Shown: one piece after another, positions 24,188 to 33,392 of the stretch
Numbering within the stretch: position 1 is the first letter of the stretch
How the letters are laid out: each line of letters opens with the position of its first letter
Assembly: GCF_001005825.1 (NCBI RefSeq)
Contig: NZ_LBHV01000008.1
Location: 312,501 to 376,500 of the forward strand
Length of the DNA stretch: 64,000 bases
Reading direction: 5' to 3'
Source of the DNA: Rhizobium sp. LC145
GTDB taxonomy: Bacteria > Pseudomonadota > Alphaproteobacteria > Rhizobiales > Rhizobiaceae
Translations under genes and position numbers: made by a program
The notes under the pieces: generated by a model
The model's input: the letters and a program-made list of their open reading frames with translations, nothing else
Told to the model about the DNA's origin: nothing
Databases searched by the model: none

Positions 24188-26896
24188 TCAGCGGATCTCC
24201 AGGAGACGCTCCAGATACTGCCGCTCGGTTTCGCTTGCCGAGGGGTTCATAAGTCTTTCCTGTATGGCCGTGCCCAGCTTCTCACGGATGGCGTCGAGAA
24301 TTCGCCGCGCTTGCTGTACGTCGATCTCGTCGGGTACTTTCGGTCCTCCGCCGTCAATCCCGGGGTCTGTTGCACGCGGACGGCCAAGAGGGTCGCGGTC
24401 GTCCTGTCCGCCTTGGCCCGCCATGCCCTGCTCGGGGCCTTGGCCCTCGCCGCTCTGCTGCATGGCCTGCATCATCTGCTGCATCATGTTCTGGGCGCCC
24501 TGGCGTAGCGCGTTGAGCGCATTGCCCTGACCCTGCACGGCCTGCTCGCCCTGGCCCTGGCCGAGAGCGCGGCCGGCATTGCCCATTTCCCGCTCCGCCT
24601 GGCCGAAGCCTTCACTGGGCTGCATGCCGAGCCCTTCAAGGGCTTTCTGGAGCTCCTGCAGCTTCTGGCCGAGGCCTTCCTGCTGGGCGCGCAGGTTCCG
24701 CAGCGCCTCGCGCAACTGTTCGGCGGTCATCTGATCGGTGGGCTGCTGCCCTTGCTGCCCCTGTTGCTGCCCCTGTTGCTGCCCTTGCTGCTGGCCCTGT
24801 TGGCCCTGCTGTGGCTGTCCGGGCTGCCCCTGTTCATAGGGTTGATCGGGATTGCCGCGCTGCATGCGGTCGCGCAGAGCCTGGTCCAGCCCGAACGTCT
24901 GATCCATGAGCCGCTGCTGTTCCTGCATGATGTCGCCGAGCCGGTCGATCTGTTCGCGCATCGGGCTGTTCTGCTGCTGGCCCTGTTGGCCTCGCTGCAT
25001 GCGGCCTGCCTGAAGGTTGTTCATCATCCGCTGCAGTTCGGAGAGGAGTTGCTGGGCGGCATCGCGGTTGCCCGAACGGGCCAGATTCTCGATCTGGTCC
25101 ATCATGTTCTGCAGGTCCTGTTGGCGAAGCATGTTCTGGGCCTGCATGTTCTGCGAGGCTTGCGGATTGTTCTGCAGCCGCTGGGCAAGCTCGGTCATGA
25201 ACTGCTGCATGGCATCGCGCAGCTCCTTCATCAGCCGCGCGATCTCCTGATCGGAGGCACCGTTTTTCAGCGCCTCGTTGAGTGCGTTCTGCGCGTCGCG
25301 CAACCGTTGCTCCGCCGCCGAAAGATCGCCATCCTCGATGCCCCGCGCGATCTGCCAGAGATATTCGGCAGTCTCCTTCAATTGTTCTTCGCCACGAGCC
25401 TGCTGCATGCGGCCGAGTGCCGAGCGGATCAGCAGAAAATGCTTCAGGTTGGGGATCGTCTCGTCGGGGCGCAGCGCAAGCGCTTCATTGAGCTCGATGG
25501 CGCGGGGCATTTGACGCGTGTCGAGCGCGAAGACCTGGCGCTCTTCGGCGACTGCCGCAGCCAGGGGTTCGGAGAATGGCCGCGACGGTAGGACTATCTC
25601 CTGAGGCGGGCTTTGACCCGTCTGTCCCGCGCCGTCCTTCGCCACCAGCGTTACACGGACCCTCTGTCCCGCCAGCGGATGATCGGTCAAGTCGCGTCCG
25701 GTCAGTCCCTTGACCTCGGAACCGCTCCGACGGGGAAGCTCCAAAGGAAAGGTCGGGGGCGGATAAAGCGGCGTTGCCGTCGGATCGTTGACGTCCATCG
25801 GTTCGATGACGGCGTGAGCTTCACGGATCCCGTAGTCGTCCTTGCCGATGAAGCCAATTTCAAGCGCCCCATTGATTGCCCTGCGCGGGGGCTTGTCGAA
25901 GCTGATCTCAGGTGGACGATCCGGGATGGCTTCAAACGTCCAAAGCTGGCCGTTGACCGTCAGCTCTCCGTTCTCTTCCAGTTTCATGGAGTAGGTGCGG
26001 CGGGGTAACGGCTTGCCGTCGTCCTCCCCTTTTGCCGGGGCGGCGTCGACATTCTCGGCGCCTTCCTGCTGGGCCTTCTTCTGCAAGGCAAGAGCTTCCT
26101 GGCTTACCAGCGCGACCGGGCCTTCGCCCGCGCTTGGCGCAAATTCCACTGCCTCGAGCCCATCACCTCCGGTCAATCTCACCGTCAGGTCCGAGTGTTG
26201 CGGAAGCGAGAAGGTTTTGTTCTGGGCGACGTCGTTCCCCGTGAGAAACACCGGTGCGCGGCCGGTATAGGAGGGCGGCGTCAGCCAGGCGTCGATGCGC
26301 AGGTCCGGATTGGTGCTGGCAGCCGGCGCTGAGGCGCGGAAGATGTCGCTGAGCGAGCCGCCGCCGTTCGAGAAGGAATAGCCGAGCGCCACCACGAACA
26401 CGAGGGCGGGAATGGCGCGCAGCGCGAAACGGTCATGCCGGGCTATATCCGGCTGCGGCAGGCCGGCATCGAGCGCGGCGATGCGCTCCGCCATGCGGAT
26501 CTGGTGTTCCTTCCAGAGCGCCCGCGAGAAGGGCGTTTCGAAGGCTGGCTCGTCTTCCTGCACCGCCACCGGCTGGTGCGGCAGGTCGTTACGCTCCTCC
26601 AGAAGTCGGTCCGCCTCATGGGGCTCCGGCCAGCGCAGCCGGGTCAGCGGAAGAAGCGTGTAGAGGAAGGCAATACCGAAGCCGGCTGCCAGAAGCCAAC
26701 GAAGCCAATCCGGCGAGAAGCGGAAAATGCCGAACCAGGCGACGGAAAGAAAGAGTGCGGCAATGCCGAGCGGCGGCAGGAGGCGCGGCAAAAGCCGCTC
26801 GAAGAACAGCACGACCCGCGCAAAGGAGCGCTTCAGCGCCACGCGGCGCGCAAGCAAGGGATGCGTTTCGAATGCACCTTTGCGGGTTAAGCTCAT
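24188..26896 (-). CDS. TIGR02302/DUF4175 large membrane protein with Gln-rich tail
   Basis: A 902-residue protein of the TIGR02302 (DUF4175) family found in alphaproteobacteria. It has two N-terminal transmembrane segments (about 35-57 and 68-85), a third near 166-185, a periplasmic middle region (about 200-480) and a long coiled, Gln/Met-rich region (about 560-860). The centre of that region is a run of GQQ/GQP repeats (about 700-730). Function is unknown; the family's domain order suggests an envelope-spanning structural protein. It lies in the argH-lptM-lysA direction, 134 bases after lysA. The Gln repeats cause long spurious reading frames on the other strand. Confidence 0.9.
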   Translation of the reverse strand: MSLTRKGAFETHPLLARRVALKRSFARVVLFFERLLPRLLPPLGIAALFLSVAWFGIFRFSPDWLRWLLAAGFGIAFLYTLLPLTRLRWPEPHEADRLLEERNDLPHQPVAVQEDEPAFETPFSRALWKEHQIRMAERIAALDAGLPQPDIARHDRFALRAIPALVFVVALGYSFSNGGGSLSDIFRASAPAASTNPDLRIDAWLTPPSYTGRAPVFLTGNDVAQNKTFSLPQHSDLTVRLTGGDGLEAVEFAPSAGEGPVALVSQEALALQKKAQQEGAENVDAAPAKGEDDGKPLPRRTYSMKLEENGELTVNGQLWTFEAIPDRPPEISFDKPPRRAINGALEIGFIGKDDYGIREAHAVIEPMDVNDPTATPLYPPPTFPLELPRRSGSEVKGLTGRDLTDHPLAGQRVRVTLVAKDGAGQTGQSPPQEIVLPSRPFSEPLAAAVAEERQVFALDTRQMPRAIELNEALALRPDETIPNLKHFLLIRSALGRMQQARGEEQLKETAEYLWQIARGIEDGDLSAAEQRLRDAQNALNEALKNGASDQEIARLMKELRDAMQQFMTELAQRLQNNPQASQNMQAQNMLRQQDLQNMMDQIENLARSGNRDAAQQLLSELQRMMNNLQAGRMQRGQQGQQQNSPMREQIDRLGDIMQEQQRLMDQTFGLDQALRDRMQRGNPDQPYEQGQPGQPQQGQQGQQQGQQQGQQQGQQGQQPTDQMTAEQLREALRNLRAQQEGLGQKLQELQKALEGLGMQPSEGFGQAEREMGNAGRALGQGQGEQAVQGQGNALNALRQGAQNMMQQMMQAMQQSGEGQGPEQGMAGQGGQDDRDPLGRPRATDPGIDGGGPKVPDEIDVQQARRILDAIREKLGTAIQERLMNPSASETERQYLERLLEIR

Positions 26897-27030
26897 GCGG
26901 TCCGTCTCCGATCGTGGCGGCGCAAATCCAGCTTAAGGATAGCGATCTTTATGGCGAAGACGAGGGCAGGGAGCTTTCCGTTCCCATTATTTGCGCCGTT
27001 TCCCGCAAAAGTGAACGCGGCGTCAGCCGG

Positions 27031-28299
27031 TCAGTCGAGCCATGCGGGCAGGGAATCGAGGCCGATAAGCTGCTCATAGGTGCCGCGCGGGCGCACCACA
27101 TGGAAGTCGCCGCCCTTCACCAGAACCTCCGGCACCAGCAGGCGCGAGTTGTAGGTTCCGGCCTGAACCGCGCCATAGGCGCCCGCCGAAGCGATGGCGA
27201 TCAGGTCGCCGGGCTGCGGTTCGGCCATCTCCCGGTCCAGCGCCAGGTAATCGCCGGTTTCGCAGACGGGGCCGACCACGTCGCCCCTGATGCGCGGCGT
27301 GTCCGTCGACGGTGTAACGACAGGGCGGATCATGTGGTAGGCGTCATAAAGCGTCGGGCGAATGAGGTCGTTCATGGCGCCGTCAACGATCACGAAGTGC
27401 TTCTCGCCGGCATCCTTCACATAGATGACTTCGGTGACGAGAATTCCGGCATTGCCGACGATCAGCCGGCCAGGCTCGGTGACGATCTTGCAATTCAGCG
27501 AGCGGAGCTGGCGCTTGACCGTATCCGCATAGGCATCCGGCAGCGGAGGCGGCGTATTGTCGTCCTTGTAGGGAATGCCCAGCCCGCCGCCGATATCCAC
27601 ATGGTCGATGCGGTGGCCATCGCCGCGTAGCGTGTCCACGAGTTCCCTGAGCAGCCGGAAGGCATCCTCGAAGGGCTGCAGCTCGGTGATCTGGCTGCCG
27701 ATATGCATGTCGATGCCGGTCACCTCGATCCCGGGCAGGGTCGCGGCATGGGCATACACGTCACGTGCGCGCTCGTAGGAGATGCCGAACTTGTTTTCCT
27801 TCTTGCCCGTCGAAATCTTCGCATGGGTTCCGGCATCGACATCCGGATTGATGCGGAAGGAGACATGCGCCTTCTTTCCCGCCTTTACCGCGCGGGCGTT
27901 CAGCACTTCCAGTTCCGGCTCGGATTCCACGTTGAAGCAGTAGATGCCGGCTTCGAGAGCGAGGTCCATCTCACCGGCCGTCTTGCCGACGCCGGAGAAC
28001 ATGATGCGGCTTGCCGGAATGCCGGCCGAAAGCGCGCGGCGGAGTTCGCCGCCCGAAACCACGTCGACACCGGCGCCCAGCCGCCCGAGCGTCTTCAGCA
28101 CCGCCTGGTTGGAATTCGCCTTCATGGCATAGCAGACCATGGTGTCCACATCGGCGAAGGCCTTGGCGAAGACCTTGTAGTGTCGCTCCAGCGTCGCGGT
28201 CGAATAGACGTAGAACGGCGTCCCGACCGCCTTGGCGATCTCCGGGATAGGTACGTTCTCGGCGTGCAGCACGCCGTCGATATAATGAAAATGGTTCAC
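27031..28299 (-). CDS. lysA: Diaminopimelate decarboxylase
   Basis: Last step of lysine synthesis, meso-diaminopimelate to lysine, PLP-dependent. The 422-residue protein has the PLP lysine at residue 60 in CYAMKANSN, the phosphate-binding HIDHVDIGGGLGIPY segment (as HVDIGGGLGIPY) and the active-site cysteine in GPVCETGDYLA. It starts 9 bases after lptM on the same strand. The argH-lptM-lysA order is usual in rhizobia. Confidence 0.97.
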   Translation of the reverse strand: MNHFHYIDGVLHAENVPIPEIAKAVGTPFYVYSTATLERHYKVFAKAFADVDTMVCYAMKANSNQAVLKTLGRLGAGVDVVSGGELRRALSAGIPASRIMFSGVGKTAGEMDLALEAGIYCFNVESEPELEVLNARAVKAGKKAHVSFRINPDVDAGTHAKISTGKKENKFGISYERARDVYAHAATLPGIEVTGIDMHIGSQITELQPFEDAFRLLRELVDTLRGDGHRIDHVDIGGGLGIPYKDDNTPPPLPDAYADTVKRQLRSLNCKIVTEPGRLIVGNAGILVTEVIYVKDAGEKHFVIVDGAMNDLIRPTLYDAYHMIRPVVTPSTDTPRIRGDVVGPVCETGDYLALDREMAEPQPGDLIAIASAGAYGAVQAGTYNSRLLVPEVLVKGGDFHVVRPRGTYEQLIGLDSLPAWLD

Positions 28300-28308
28300 G
28301 GCGATGCT

Positions 28309-28503
28309 CTAGAGAAGCGGGTCGAGAAGGAAGGGCTGGTCTTGCGCAGGCTGCGCCTTCGCAGGTCCACCGCGTTTGTTCTGCTGCTCCACAGGCGTGC
28401 TCGGCCGGTCGAGGTCGCCCTTGCGGCCACAGCCGACGGCTACGAAGCCGGTGAGGCTCAGCACCAGAGCAAAGCGGGCAAGGTTTACCAGGGATTTCGA
28501 CAT
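28309..28503 (-). CDS. lptM: LptM-like small lipoprotein
   Basis: A 64-residue lipoprotein. The signal peptide (MSKSLVNLARFALVLSL...) ends with a lipobox whose cysteine is Cys25, immediately followed by GRKGDLDRP, the sequence that marks LptM (YifL-type) proteins. In E. coli LptM helps mature the LptD/LptE lipopolysaccharide translocon. I chose ATG 28503, giving a proper signal peptide; an earlier ATG at 28539 would place a hydrophilic extension before it. Lying just before lysA matches the lptM-dap/lys linkage seen across proteobacteria. Confidence 0.87.
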   Translation of the reverse strand: MSKSLVNLARFALVLSLTGFVAVGCGRKGDLDRPSTPVEQQNKRGGPAKAQPAQDQPFLLDPLL

Positions 28504-28590
28504 TCTTTCCTTCTCCGGCATGGGCGGCGGCTCTGTCATAGCGAAGTTCCGGCCGCTTGTGCAGTCACTATTCCGGAATCAATCGCGCCA

Positions 28591-29994
28591 TCAGTTCCTG
28601 GCGCGCCACCAGGCGATCTGTTTTCTCACTTCAGTGGGCGCGGTGCCGCCGAAGCTCGTGCGGCTGGCGACCGAGGCGTCGACGGAAAGCACGTCGAACA
28701 CGCTCTCGGTGATGGCGGAATTGATCGCCTGCAATTCCGTGAGCGAAAGCTCCGCAAGGTCGCAGCCCTTCTGTTCGGCAAGCGCCACGGCACGGCCGGT
28801 GACGTGATGGGCATCGCGGAAGGGAAGGCCCGCCTCGCGCACCAGCCAATCGGCCAGATCGGTCGCGGTGGAGTATCCGGAGCCGGCCGCGGCGCGCATC
28901 CTGTCCTTGTTGATGGTCATGTCGCGCATCATGCCGGTCATGGCCGCGATGGCGAGTTCCAGATTTTCCGCCGCGTCGAAGACCTGTTCCTTGTCTTCCT
29001 GCATGTCCTTGGAATAGGCGAGCGGCAGGCCCTTCATGACGGTCAGCAGCGCGACCAGCGAACCGTTGATGCGGCCGGTCTTGGCGCGAACCAGTTCGGC
29101 CGCATCCGGATTCTTCTTCTGCGGCATGATGGAGGAGCCGGTCGAGAAGGCGTCGGACAAGCGCACGAAGCCGAATTGCGGCGTCGACCAGATGACGATC
29201 TCTTCGGCCAGGCGCGACAGATGCACGGCGCAGATCGCTGCCACGGACAGGAATTCCAGCGCAAAATCGCGGTCGGAGACGGTATCGATCGAATTGCGGG
29301 TCGGCTCGCGGAAACCGAGCGCCTTGGCTGTCATGTGGCGGTCGATCGGAAAGCCCGTGCCCGCAAGGGCGGCGGCGCCGATCGGGCTTTCGTCGAGGTG
29401 GTCGATAGCGTGGCGCACGCGGGCCCGGTCGCGTCCGAACATTTCCACATAGGCCATGCAGTGATGGCCGAAGGTCACCGGCTGAGCGGTCTGGAGATGC
29501 GTGAAGCCCGGCATCACCGTATCGGCGTGTTCTTCCGCGCGGTCGAGGAAGGCCGCGATCAGGCCCGTCAGCATCGCTTCCGTCTTGGCGAGCTCCTCCT
29601 TGACCCAGAGGCGGAAATCGAGCGCCACCTGGTCGTTGCGCGAACGGGCGGTATGAAGCCGGCCGGCGGCCGGGCCGATCAGCGCGGCAAGGCGGGCCTC
29701 GACATTCATATGAATGTCTTCCAGCTTGCGGGAGAACTCGAACCCGCCGCTTTCGATCTCTGACATGATCGTGTTCAGGCCGGATAAGATCTTGTCTTTA
29801 TCTTCGGCGGAAATGATGCCTTTTTCCGCCAGCATGGTCGCATGCGCCATTGAGCCGCGGATATCCTGAGCGAACAACTTCTTGTCGAAGCCGATCGAGG
29901 CATTTATCTCCTCCATGATCGCATCGGGTCCGGAAGCGAAGCGACCGCCCCACATCTGGTTGGAGGAAACCGCGTCCTTCGTACCGTCTGCCAT
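28591..29994 (-). CDS. argH: Argininosuccinate lyase
   Basis: Cleaves argininosuccinate to arginine and fumarate, the last step of arginine synthesis. The 467-residue protein carries the superfamily signature GSSIMPQKKNP at 286-296, HTARSRNDQV at 114-123 and PGFTHLQTAQP at 162-172. ATG 29994 (MADGTKDAVSSNQMWGGRF) is the start; longer open frames run into tlpA on the other strand. It is divergent from tlpA with 22 bases between starts. Confidence 0.97.
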   Translation of the reverse strand: MADGTKDAVSSNQMWGGRFASGPDAIMEEINASIGFDKKLFAQDIRGSMAHATMLAEKGIISAEDKDKILSGLNTIMSEIESGGFEFSRKLEDIHMNVEARLAALIGPAAGRLHTARSRNDQVALDFRLWVKEELAKTEAMLTGLIAAFLDRAEEHADTVMPGFTHLQTAQPVTFGHHCMAYVEMFGRDRARVRHAIDHLDESPIGAAALAGTGFPIDRHMTAKALGFREPTRNSIDTVSDRDFALEFLSVAAICAVHLSRLAEEIVIWSTPQFGFVRLSDAFSTGSSIMPQKKNPDAAELVRAKTGRINGSLVALLTVMKGLPLAYSKDMQEDKEQVFDAAENLELAIAAMTGMMRDMTINKDRMRAAAGSGYSTATDLADWLVREAGLPFRDAHHVTGRAVALAEQKGCDLAELSLTELQAINSAITESVFDVLSVDASVASRTSFGGTAPTEVRKQIAWWRARN

Positions 29995-30016
29995 GATGCC
30001 TGTCCTGGAGTAGTTG

Positions 30017-30685
30017 ATGACGACCAAAAGACCTTTCGGCCTTCCTTCCGCCAGACTGATCTTGATCGCCGCCGTAGCCGGAGTGCTCGCCGGCGCCGTG
30101 GCGGTATACGTGAGGAGCATGGGGTCTGGCAATGGCGAGGAGGTCACCTCGGCGCAAACCGCAGGCATATGCGAAGGAGCGGTCGCCAGGGTGAAATCCG
30201 TTTCGGAGTTCGCCAAGGGGCAGGTCGCCGCCATGGTGGCCGCCGAGCCGCCCCGCCCGCTCGAGCTTTCCTTCAAGGGACCGGAGGGCCAGGATCTCAA
30301 GACCGCCGACTTTGCGGGCAAGACCGTACTCCTCAATCTCTGGGCCACCTGGTGCGGCCCCTGCCGGGAAGAGATGCCGGCGCTCAACGCGCTCGAGAAG
30401 GAGATGGGCGGCGAAGATTTCGAAGTGGTCGCCGTCAATATCGATACCGGCAGCGACGAAAAGCCGAAGGCTTTTCTCGCCGAAACCGGCGTCGATGCGC
30501 TGGGCTATTATCGCGACAGTTCCATGGGCGTGTTCAATGCGCTCAAGAAGGAAGGGCTTGCTTTCGGCCTGCCCGTCACGCTCATCATGGACAGGGAAGG
30601 CTGCCTGATCTCGGCCATGAACGGTCCGGCGGCGTGGGACAGTGAGGATGCCAAGGTGCTGATTTCGGCTGCGAAGGCGCCGTGA
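30017..30685 (+). CDS. tlpA: TlpA-family thiol:disulfide interchange protein
   Basis: A 222-residue membrane-anchored periplasmic thioredoxin-like protein. TlpA reduces copper chaperones and cytochrome oxidase CuA centres in rhizobia. Residues 12-31 form the anchor, and the redox motif WCGPC lies at 112-116 (Cys113, Cys116), followed by the cis-proline segment GLPVTLIMD. Cys52 lies in the long N-terminal insert, which also resembles the Bradyrhizobium TlpA. The ATG at 30017 follows ggag by six bases and is preferred over an overlapping TTG. Confidence 0.92.
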   Translation: MTTKRPFGLPSARLILIAAVAGVLAGAVAVYVRSMGSGNGEEVTSAQTAGICEGAVARVKSVSEFAKGQVAAMVAAEPPRPLELSFKGPEGQDLKTADFAGKTVLLNLWATWCGPCREEMPALNALEKEMGGEDFEVVAVNIDTGSDEKPKAFLAETGVDALGYYRDSSMGVFNALKKEGLAFGLPVTLIMDREGCLISAMNGPAAWDSEDAKVLISAAKAP

Positions 30686-30765
30686 CGTTCAATATGTCCT
30701 CCTTGCTGTATGGATGACTTTCCGTTCCTGTAATGATACGATCTAGGGACGAACGGAGCATGGTC

Positions 30766-31008
30766 ATGACACTTCAAATCCGCGACGCCCGAGCCCGCGA
30801 ACTTGCGCGGAAGCTGGCGGAAAGGCGCAATATCACGATGACGACCGCCGTCATTCAGGCGCTCGAGGAAGAGCTGCGTCGGGAAAACACGAAAACCAAT
30901 CTGGCCGATAGAATTGCGCGGATATCAGCCGATCTCAGATCGCAGGCAGGGCCTAACGGGAGATCGATCTCCAAGGAAGAGATCGATGACCTTTGGGGCC
31001 ATTCCTGA
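30766..31008 (+). CDS. vapB: VapB-type antitoxin
   Basis: An 80-residue antitoxin of the Rv0623/VapB group: MTLQIRDARARELARKLAERR is the ribbon-helix-helix-type DNA-binding part, and the C-terminal tail (KEEIDDLWGH) would bind toxin. The start is the ATG at 30766, suitably spaced from ggag at about 30755; ATGs at 30733 and 30760 are less well placed. Its TGA overlaps the vapC ATG (TGATG at 31006-31010). Such pairs autoregulate through the complex. Confidence 0.87.
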   Translation: MTLQIRDARARELARKLAERRNITMTTAVIQALEEELRRENTKTNLADRIARISADLRSQAGPNGRSISKEEIDDLWGHS

Positions 31009-31406
31009 TGTTCATCGATACGTCTGTCATTGTGGCGCTGTTGGCCGATGAGCCGGATGCCGCAGCCTATGCCGAGCGGATCGGTCAGGCTGCCGATTGC
31101 TTCACGTCAGGCCTGGTCGTCCTTGAGGCCTCCATGCGACTTGCGACCATGCTCGATATCGACCCCGTGGTGGTCGAAACGCGTGTCAGGGCGTTGATGG
31201 AGGAGGCGGATATCGCGATGTTATCCATCGACGGGATGATCGCCACGGCGGCCGTTCGCGCTTTCGCGGAATACGGAAAGGGGCGAGGCCATCCCGCTCA
31301 GCTCAATCTGGCCGATTGCATGTCCTACGCATGCGCGAAGGTTCATGACCTGCCTTTGCTGTTCAAAGGGAATGATTTTCCCCACACGGACATCGCGGCT
31401 GCCTGA
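31008..31406 (+). CDS. vapC: VapC-type PIN-domain ribonuclease toxin
   Basis: A 132-residue PIN-domain protein. The acidic active site is complete: Asp4 in MFIDTSVIVALL, Glu40 in VVLEASMRL, Asp103 in NLADCMSYA, and Asp123 in GNDF. VapC toxins are magnesium-dependent ribonucleases, often acting on tRNA or the rRNA sarcin-ricin loop. It is translationally coupled to vapB. The intact catalytic residues suggest it is functional. It converges on the hydroxyacyl-CoA dehydrogenase gene with 9 bases between stops. Confidence 0.9.
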   Translation: MFIDTSVIVALLADEPDAAAYAERIGQAADCFTSGLVVLEASMRLATMLDIDPVVVETRVRALMEEADIAMLSIDGMIATAAVRAFAEYGKGRGHPAQLNLADCMSYACAKVHDLPLLFKGNDFPHTDIAAA

Positions 31407-31415
31407 CCGCTCGCA

Positions 31416-32294
31416 TTACCGCGTCGGGACAGGCACTTCCCCGCGATAATCGTAAAAGCCGCGGCCGGACTTGCGGCCGAGCCAGCCAGCTTCGACATAT
31501 TTCACCAGCAGCGGGCAGGGGCGGTACTTGCTGTCTGCAAGTCCGTCATGCAGCACCTGCATGATCGAAAGACAGGTGTCCAGGCCGATGAAATCGGCAA
31601 GCTGCAGAGGCCCCATCGGGTGGTTGGCTCCGAGCTTCATGGCGGTATCGATCGCCTCCACCGAGCCCACGCCTTCGTAAAGCGTATAGATCGCCTCGTT
31701 GATCATCGGCAGAAGGATGCGGTTGACGATGAAGGCCGGGAAATCCTCGGCCACCGTCACCGTTTTTTCAAGCGTGGCCACGAAATCCTTGGCGGCCTGG
31801 AAGGTGCTTTCCTCTGTGGCGATGCCGCGCACCAGTTCCACGAGCTTCATGATCGGCACGGGATTCATGAAATGGATGCCCATGAAGCGCTCCGGCCTGT
31901 CGGTAGCGGAGGCGAGGCGGGTAATGGACAGTGAGGACGTGTTGGTCGCCAGCATGGCCTCGGGCTTCAGGACGGGGCAGACCTGCGCATAGATCTTGCG
32001 CTTGACGGCCTCTTCCTCCGTGGCGGCCTCGATCACCAGATCCATCGGCGCGAGATCGTTGATATCGGCGGAACCGGAAATGCGGGAAAGCGCTGCCTGG
32101 CGATCCTCGTCAGAGAGCTTGCCGTTGGAGACCTGGCGGGCAAGGTTGCCGTTGATGGTGGCGAGCGCCGCCTCGATGCGATCCTTCGAAAGGTCGTACA
32201 TCTGCACCTTGTAGCCGGCGATCGCACTCACATGCGCAATACCGCAGCCCATCTGGCCTGCTCCGATGATGCCGATATTCTTCAAGGCTACCAT
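31416..32294 (-). CDS. 3-hydroxybutyryl-CoA dehydrogenase
   Basis: A 292-residue short-form 3-hydroxyacyl-CoA dehydrogenase. It oxidises or reduces 3-hydroxybutyryl-CoA with NAD(P), in butyrate/PHB metabolism or beta-oxidation. The Rossmann motif GAGQMGCGIA is at 11-20; the catalytic His lies in GIHFMNPVPIMKLVE, and the C-terminal SGRGFYDY is typical. ATG 32294 gives the standard N-terminus MVALKNIGIIG. It follows etfB-etfA on the same strand after 140 bases containing a hairpin, and the gene order etfBA-hbd is conserved in rhizobia. Confidence 0.94.
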   Translation of the reverse strand: MVALKNIGIIGAGQMGCGIAHVSAIAGYKVQMYDLSKDRIEAALATINGNLARQVSNGKLSDEDRQAALSRISGSADINDLAPMDLVIEAATEEEAVKRKIYAQVCPVLKPEAMLATNTSSLSITRLASATDRPERFMGIHFMNPVPIMKLVELVRGIATEESTFQAAKDFVATLEKTVTVAEDFPAFIVNRILLPMINEAIYTLYEGVGSVEAIDTAMKLGANHPMGPLQLADFIGLDTCLSIMQVLHDGLADSKYRPCPLLVKYVEAGWLGRKSGRGFYDYRGEVPVPTR

Positions 32295-32340
32295 GCTCGC
32301 TCCCTCGTCTGCGCCCCAGCCGCGCATCCCATGTCTATCA

Positions 32341-32373
32341 TGAAAATGCCGGACTGCGGTGATGCAGCCCGGC
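32341..32373 (-). terminator. Likely terminator/attenuating hairpin after etfA
   Basis: A 10-base stem with one mismatch (gccggactgc 32348-32357 with gcagcccggc 32364-32373, loop six bases). Read on the minus strand the stem is followed by attttcatg. It sits between etfA and the dehydrogenase gene and could reduce readthrough rather than stop it. Confidence 0.5.
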
Positions 32374-32434
32374 AGATTGTTATTCCGCTGGCAGGCATTT
32401 TTCCAGTTTTTTCGCGTTTGCGAAAGGCCCGTTC

Positions 32435-33364
32435 TTAGAGAGCCTTTTCAAGCTGCGGCAGAATCTCGAAGAGGTCTCCGACGATACCGTAGTCGGCGAC
32501 CTGGAAGATCGGCGCTTCCTCATCTTTGTTGATGGCGACGATGACCTTCGAATCCTTCATGCCGGCCAAATGCTGGATGGCGCCGGAAATGCCTGCGGCG
32601 ATATAGAGATCGGGCGCCACCACCTTGCCGGTCTGGCCGACCTGCCAGTCGTTCGGGGCATAGCCCGCATCGACCGCGGCGCGGGAAGCGCCGACCGCCG
32701 CACCGAGCTTGTCGGCGACGGGCAGGATGACTTCCTTGAACTTCTCCGAGGAGCCGAGCGCGCGGCCGCCCGAAATGATGATCTTCGCCGAGGTGAGTTC
32801 GGGGCGCTCGGAAGAGGAAAGCTCGTCCGACACGAAGCTCGATATGCCCGGATCGGCGGCAGCCGAAACGGTTTCCACCGGTGCCGAGCCGCCTTCCGCC
32901 GCAGCCTGGAAGGACGCGGTGCGCACGGTGATGACCTTCTTGGCGTCGGTCGCCTGCACGGTCTGGATGGCGTTGCCGGCATAGATCGGCCGCTTGAACG
33001 TGTCGGGGCTCACCACTTCGACGATTTCCGAGACCTGGGCAACGTCGAGAAGGGCGGCAACCCGCGGCATGACGTTCTTGGCCGCAGCGGTCGCCGGAGC
33101 GACGATCGCGTCATAGGAGCCGGCGAGCGAGACGATCAGATCGGCAAGCGGCTCGGCAAGCCGGTTGGCGAGACTGGCGTCGTCGGCGAGCAGCACCTTG
33201 GAGACGCCGGAAAGCTTGGCGGCCTCGTCGGCTGCGGCCTTTGCGCCGGAACCGGCCACGAGAATGTGGACGTCACCGCCGATCTGGGACGCTGCGGCCA
33301 GCGCCTTGGCGGTCTGATCGTTGAGGTGGGTGTTATCGTGTTCTGCCAGAAGAAGAATGGCCAT
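32435..33364 (-). CDS. etfA: Electron transfer flavoprotein alpha subunit
   Basis: With EtfB carries electrons from acyl-CoA and other flavin dehydrogenases to ETF-ubiquinone oxidoreductase. The 309-residue protein holds the FAD domain signature as the RPEL(T)SAKIIISGGRALGS and ISGAIQHLAGMKDSKVIVAIN segments, the latter the conserved FAD-binding loop. ATG 33364 gives MAILLLAEHDN. It lies 28 bases after etfB. Confidence 0.96.
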   Translation of the reverse strand: MAILLLAEHDNTHLNDQTAKALAAASQIGGDVHILVAGSGAKAAADEAAKLSGVSKVLLADDASLANRLAEPLADLIVSLAGSYDAIVAPATAAAKNVMPRVAALLDVAQVSEIVEVVSPDTFKRPIYAGNAIQTVQATDAKKVITVRTASFQAAAEGGSAPVETVSAAADPGISSFVSDELSSSERPELTSAKIIISGGRALGSSEKFKEVILPVADKLGAAVGASRAAVDAGYAPNDWQVGQTGKVVAPDLYIAAGISGAIQHLAGMKDSKVIVAINKDEEAPIFQVADYGIVGDLFEILPQLEKAL

Positions 33365-33392
33365 TATCTTGAATCTCCCTGTCTCTTCCGGA

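Noticed and set aside
27703..29763. A 686-codon frame opposite lysA, lptM and argH
   Set aside because: Spans three real genes on the other strand and has no domain-like sequence.
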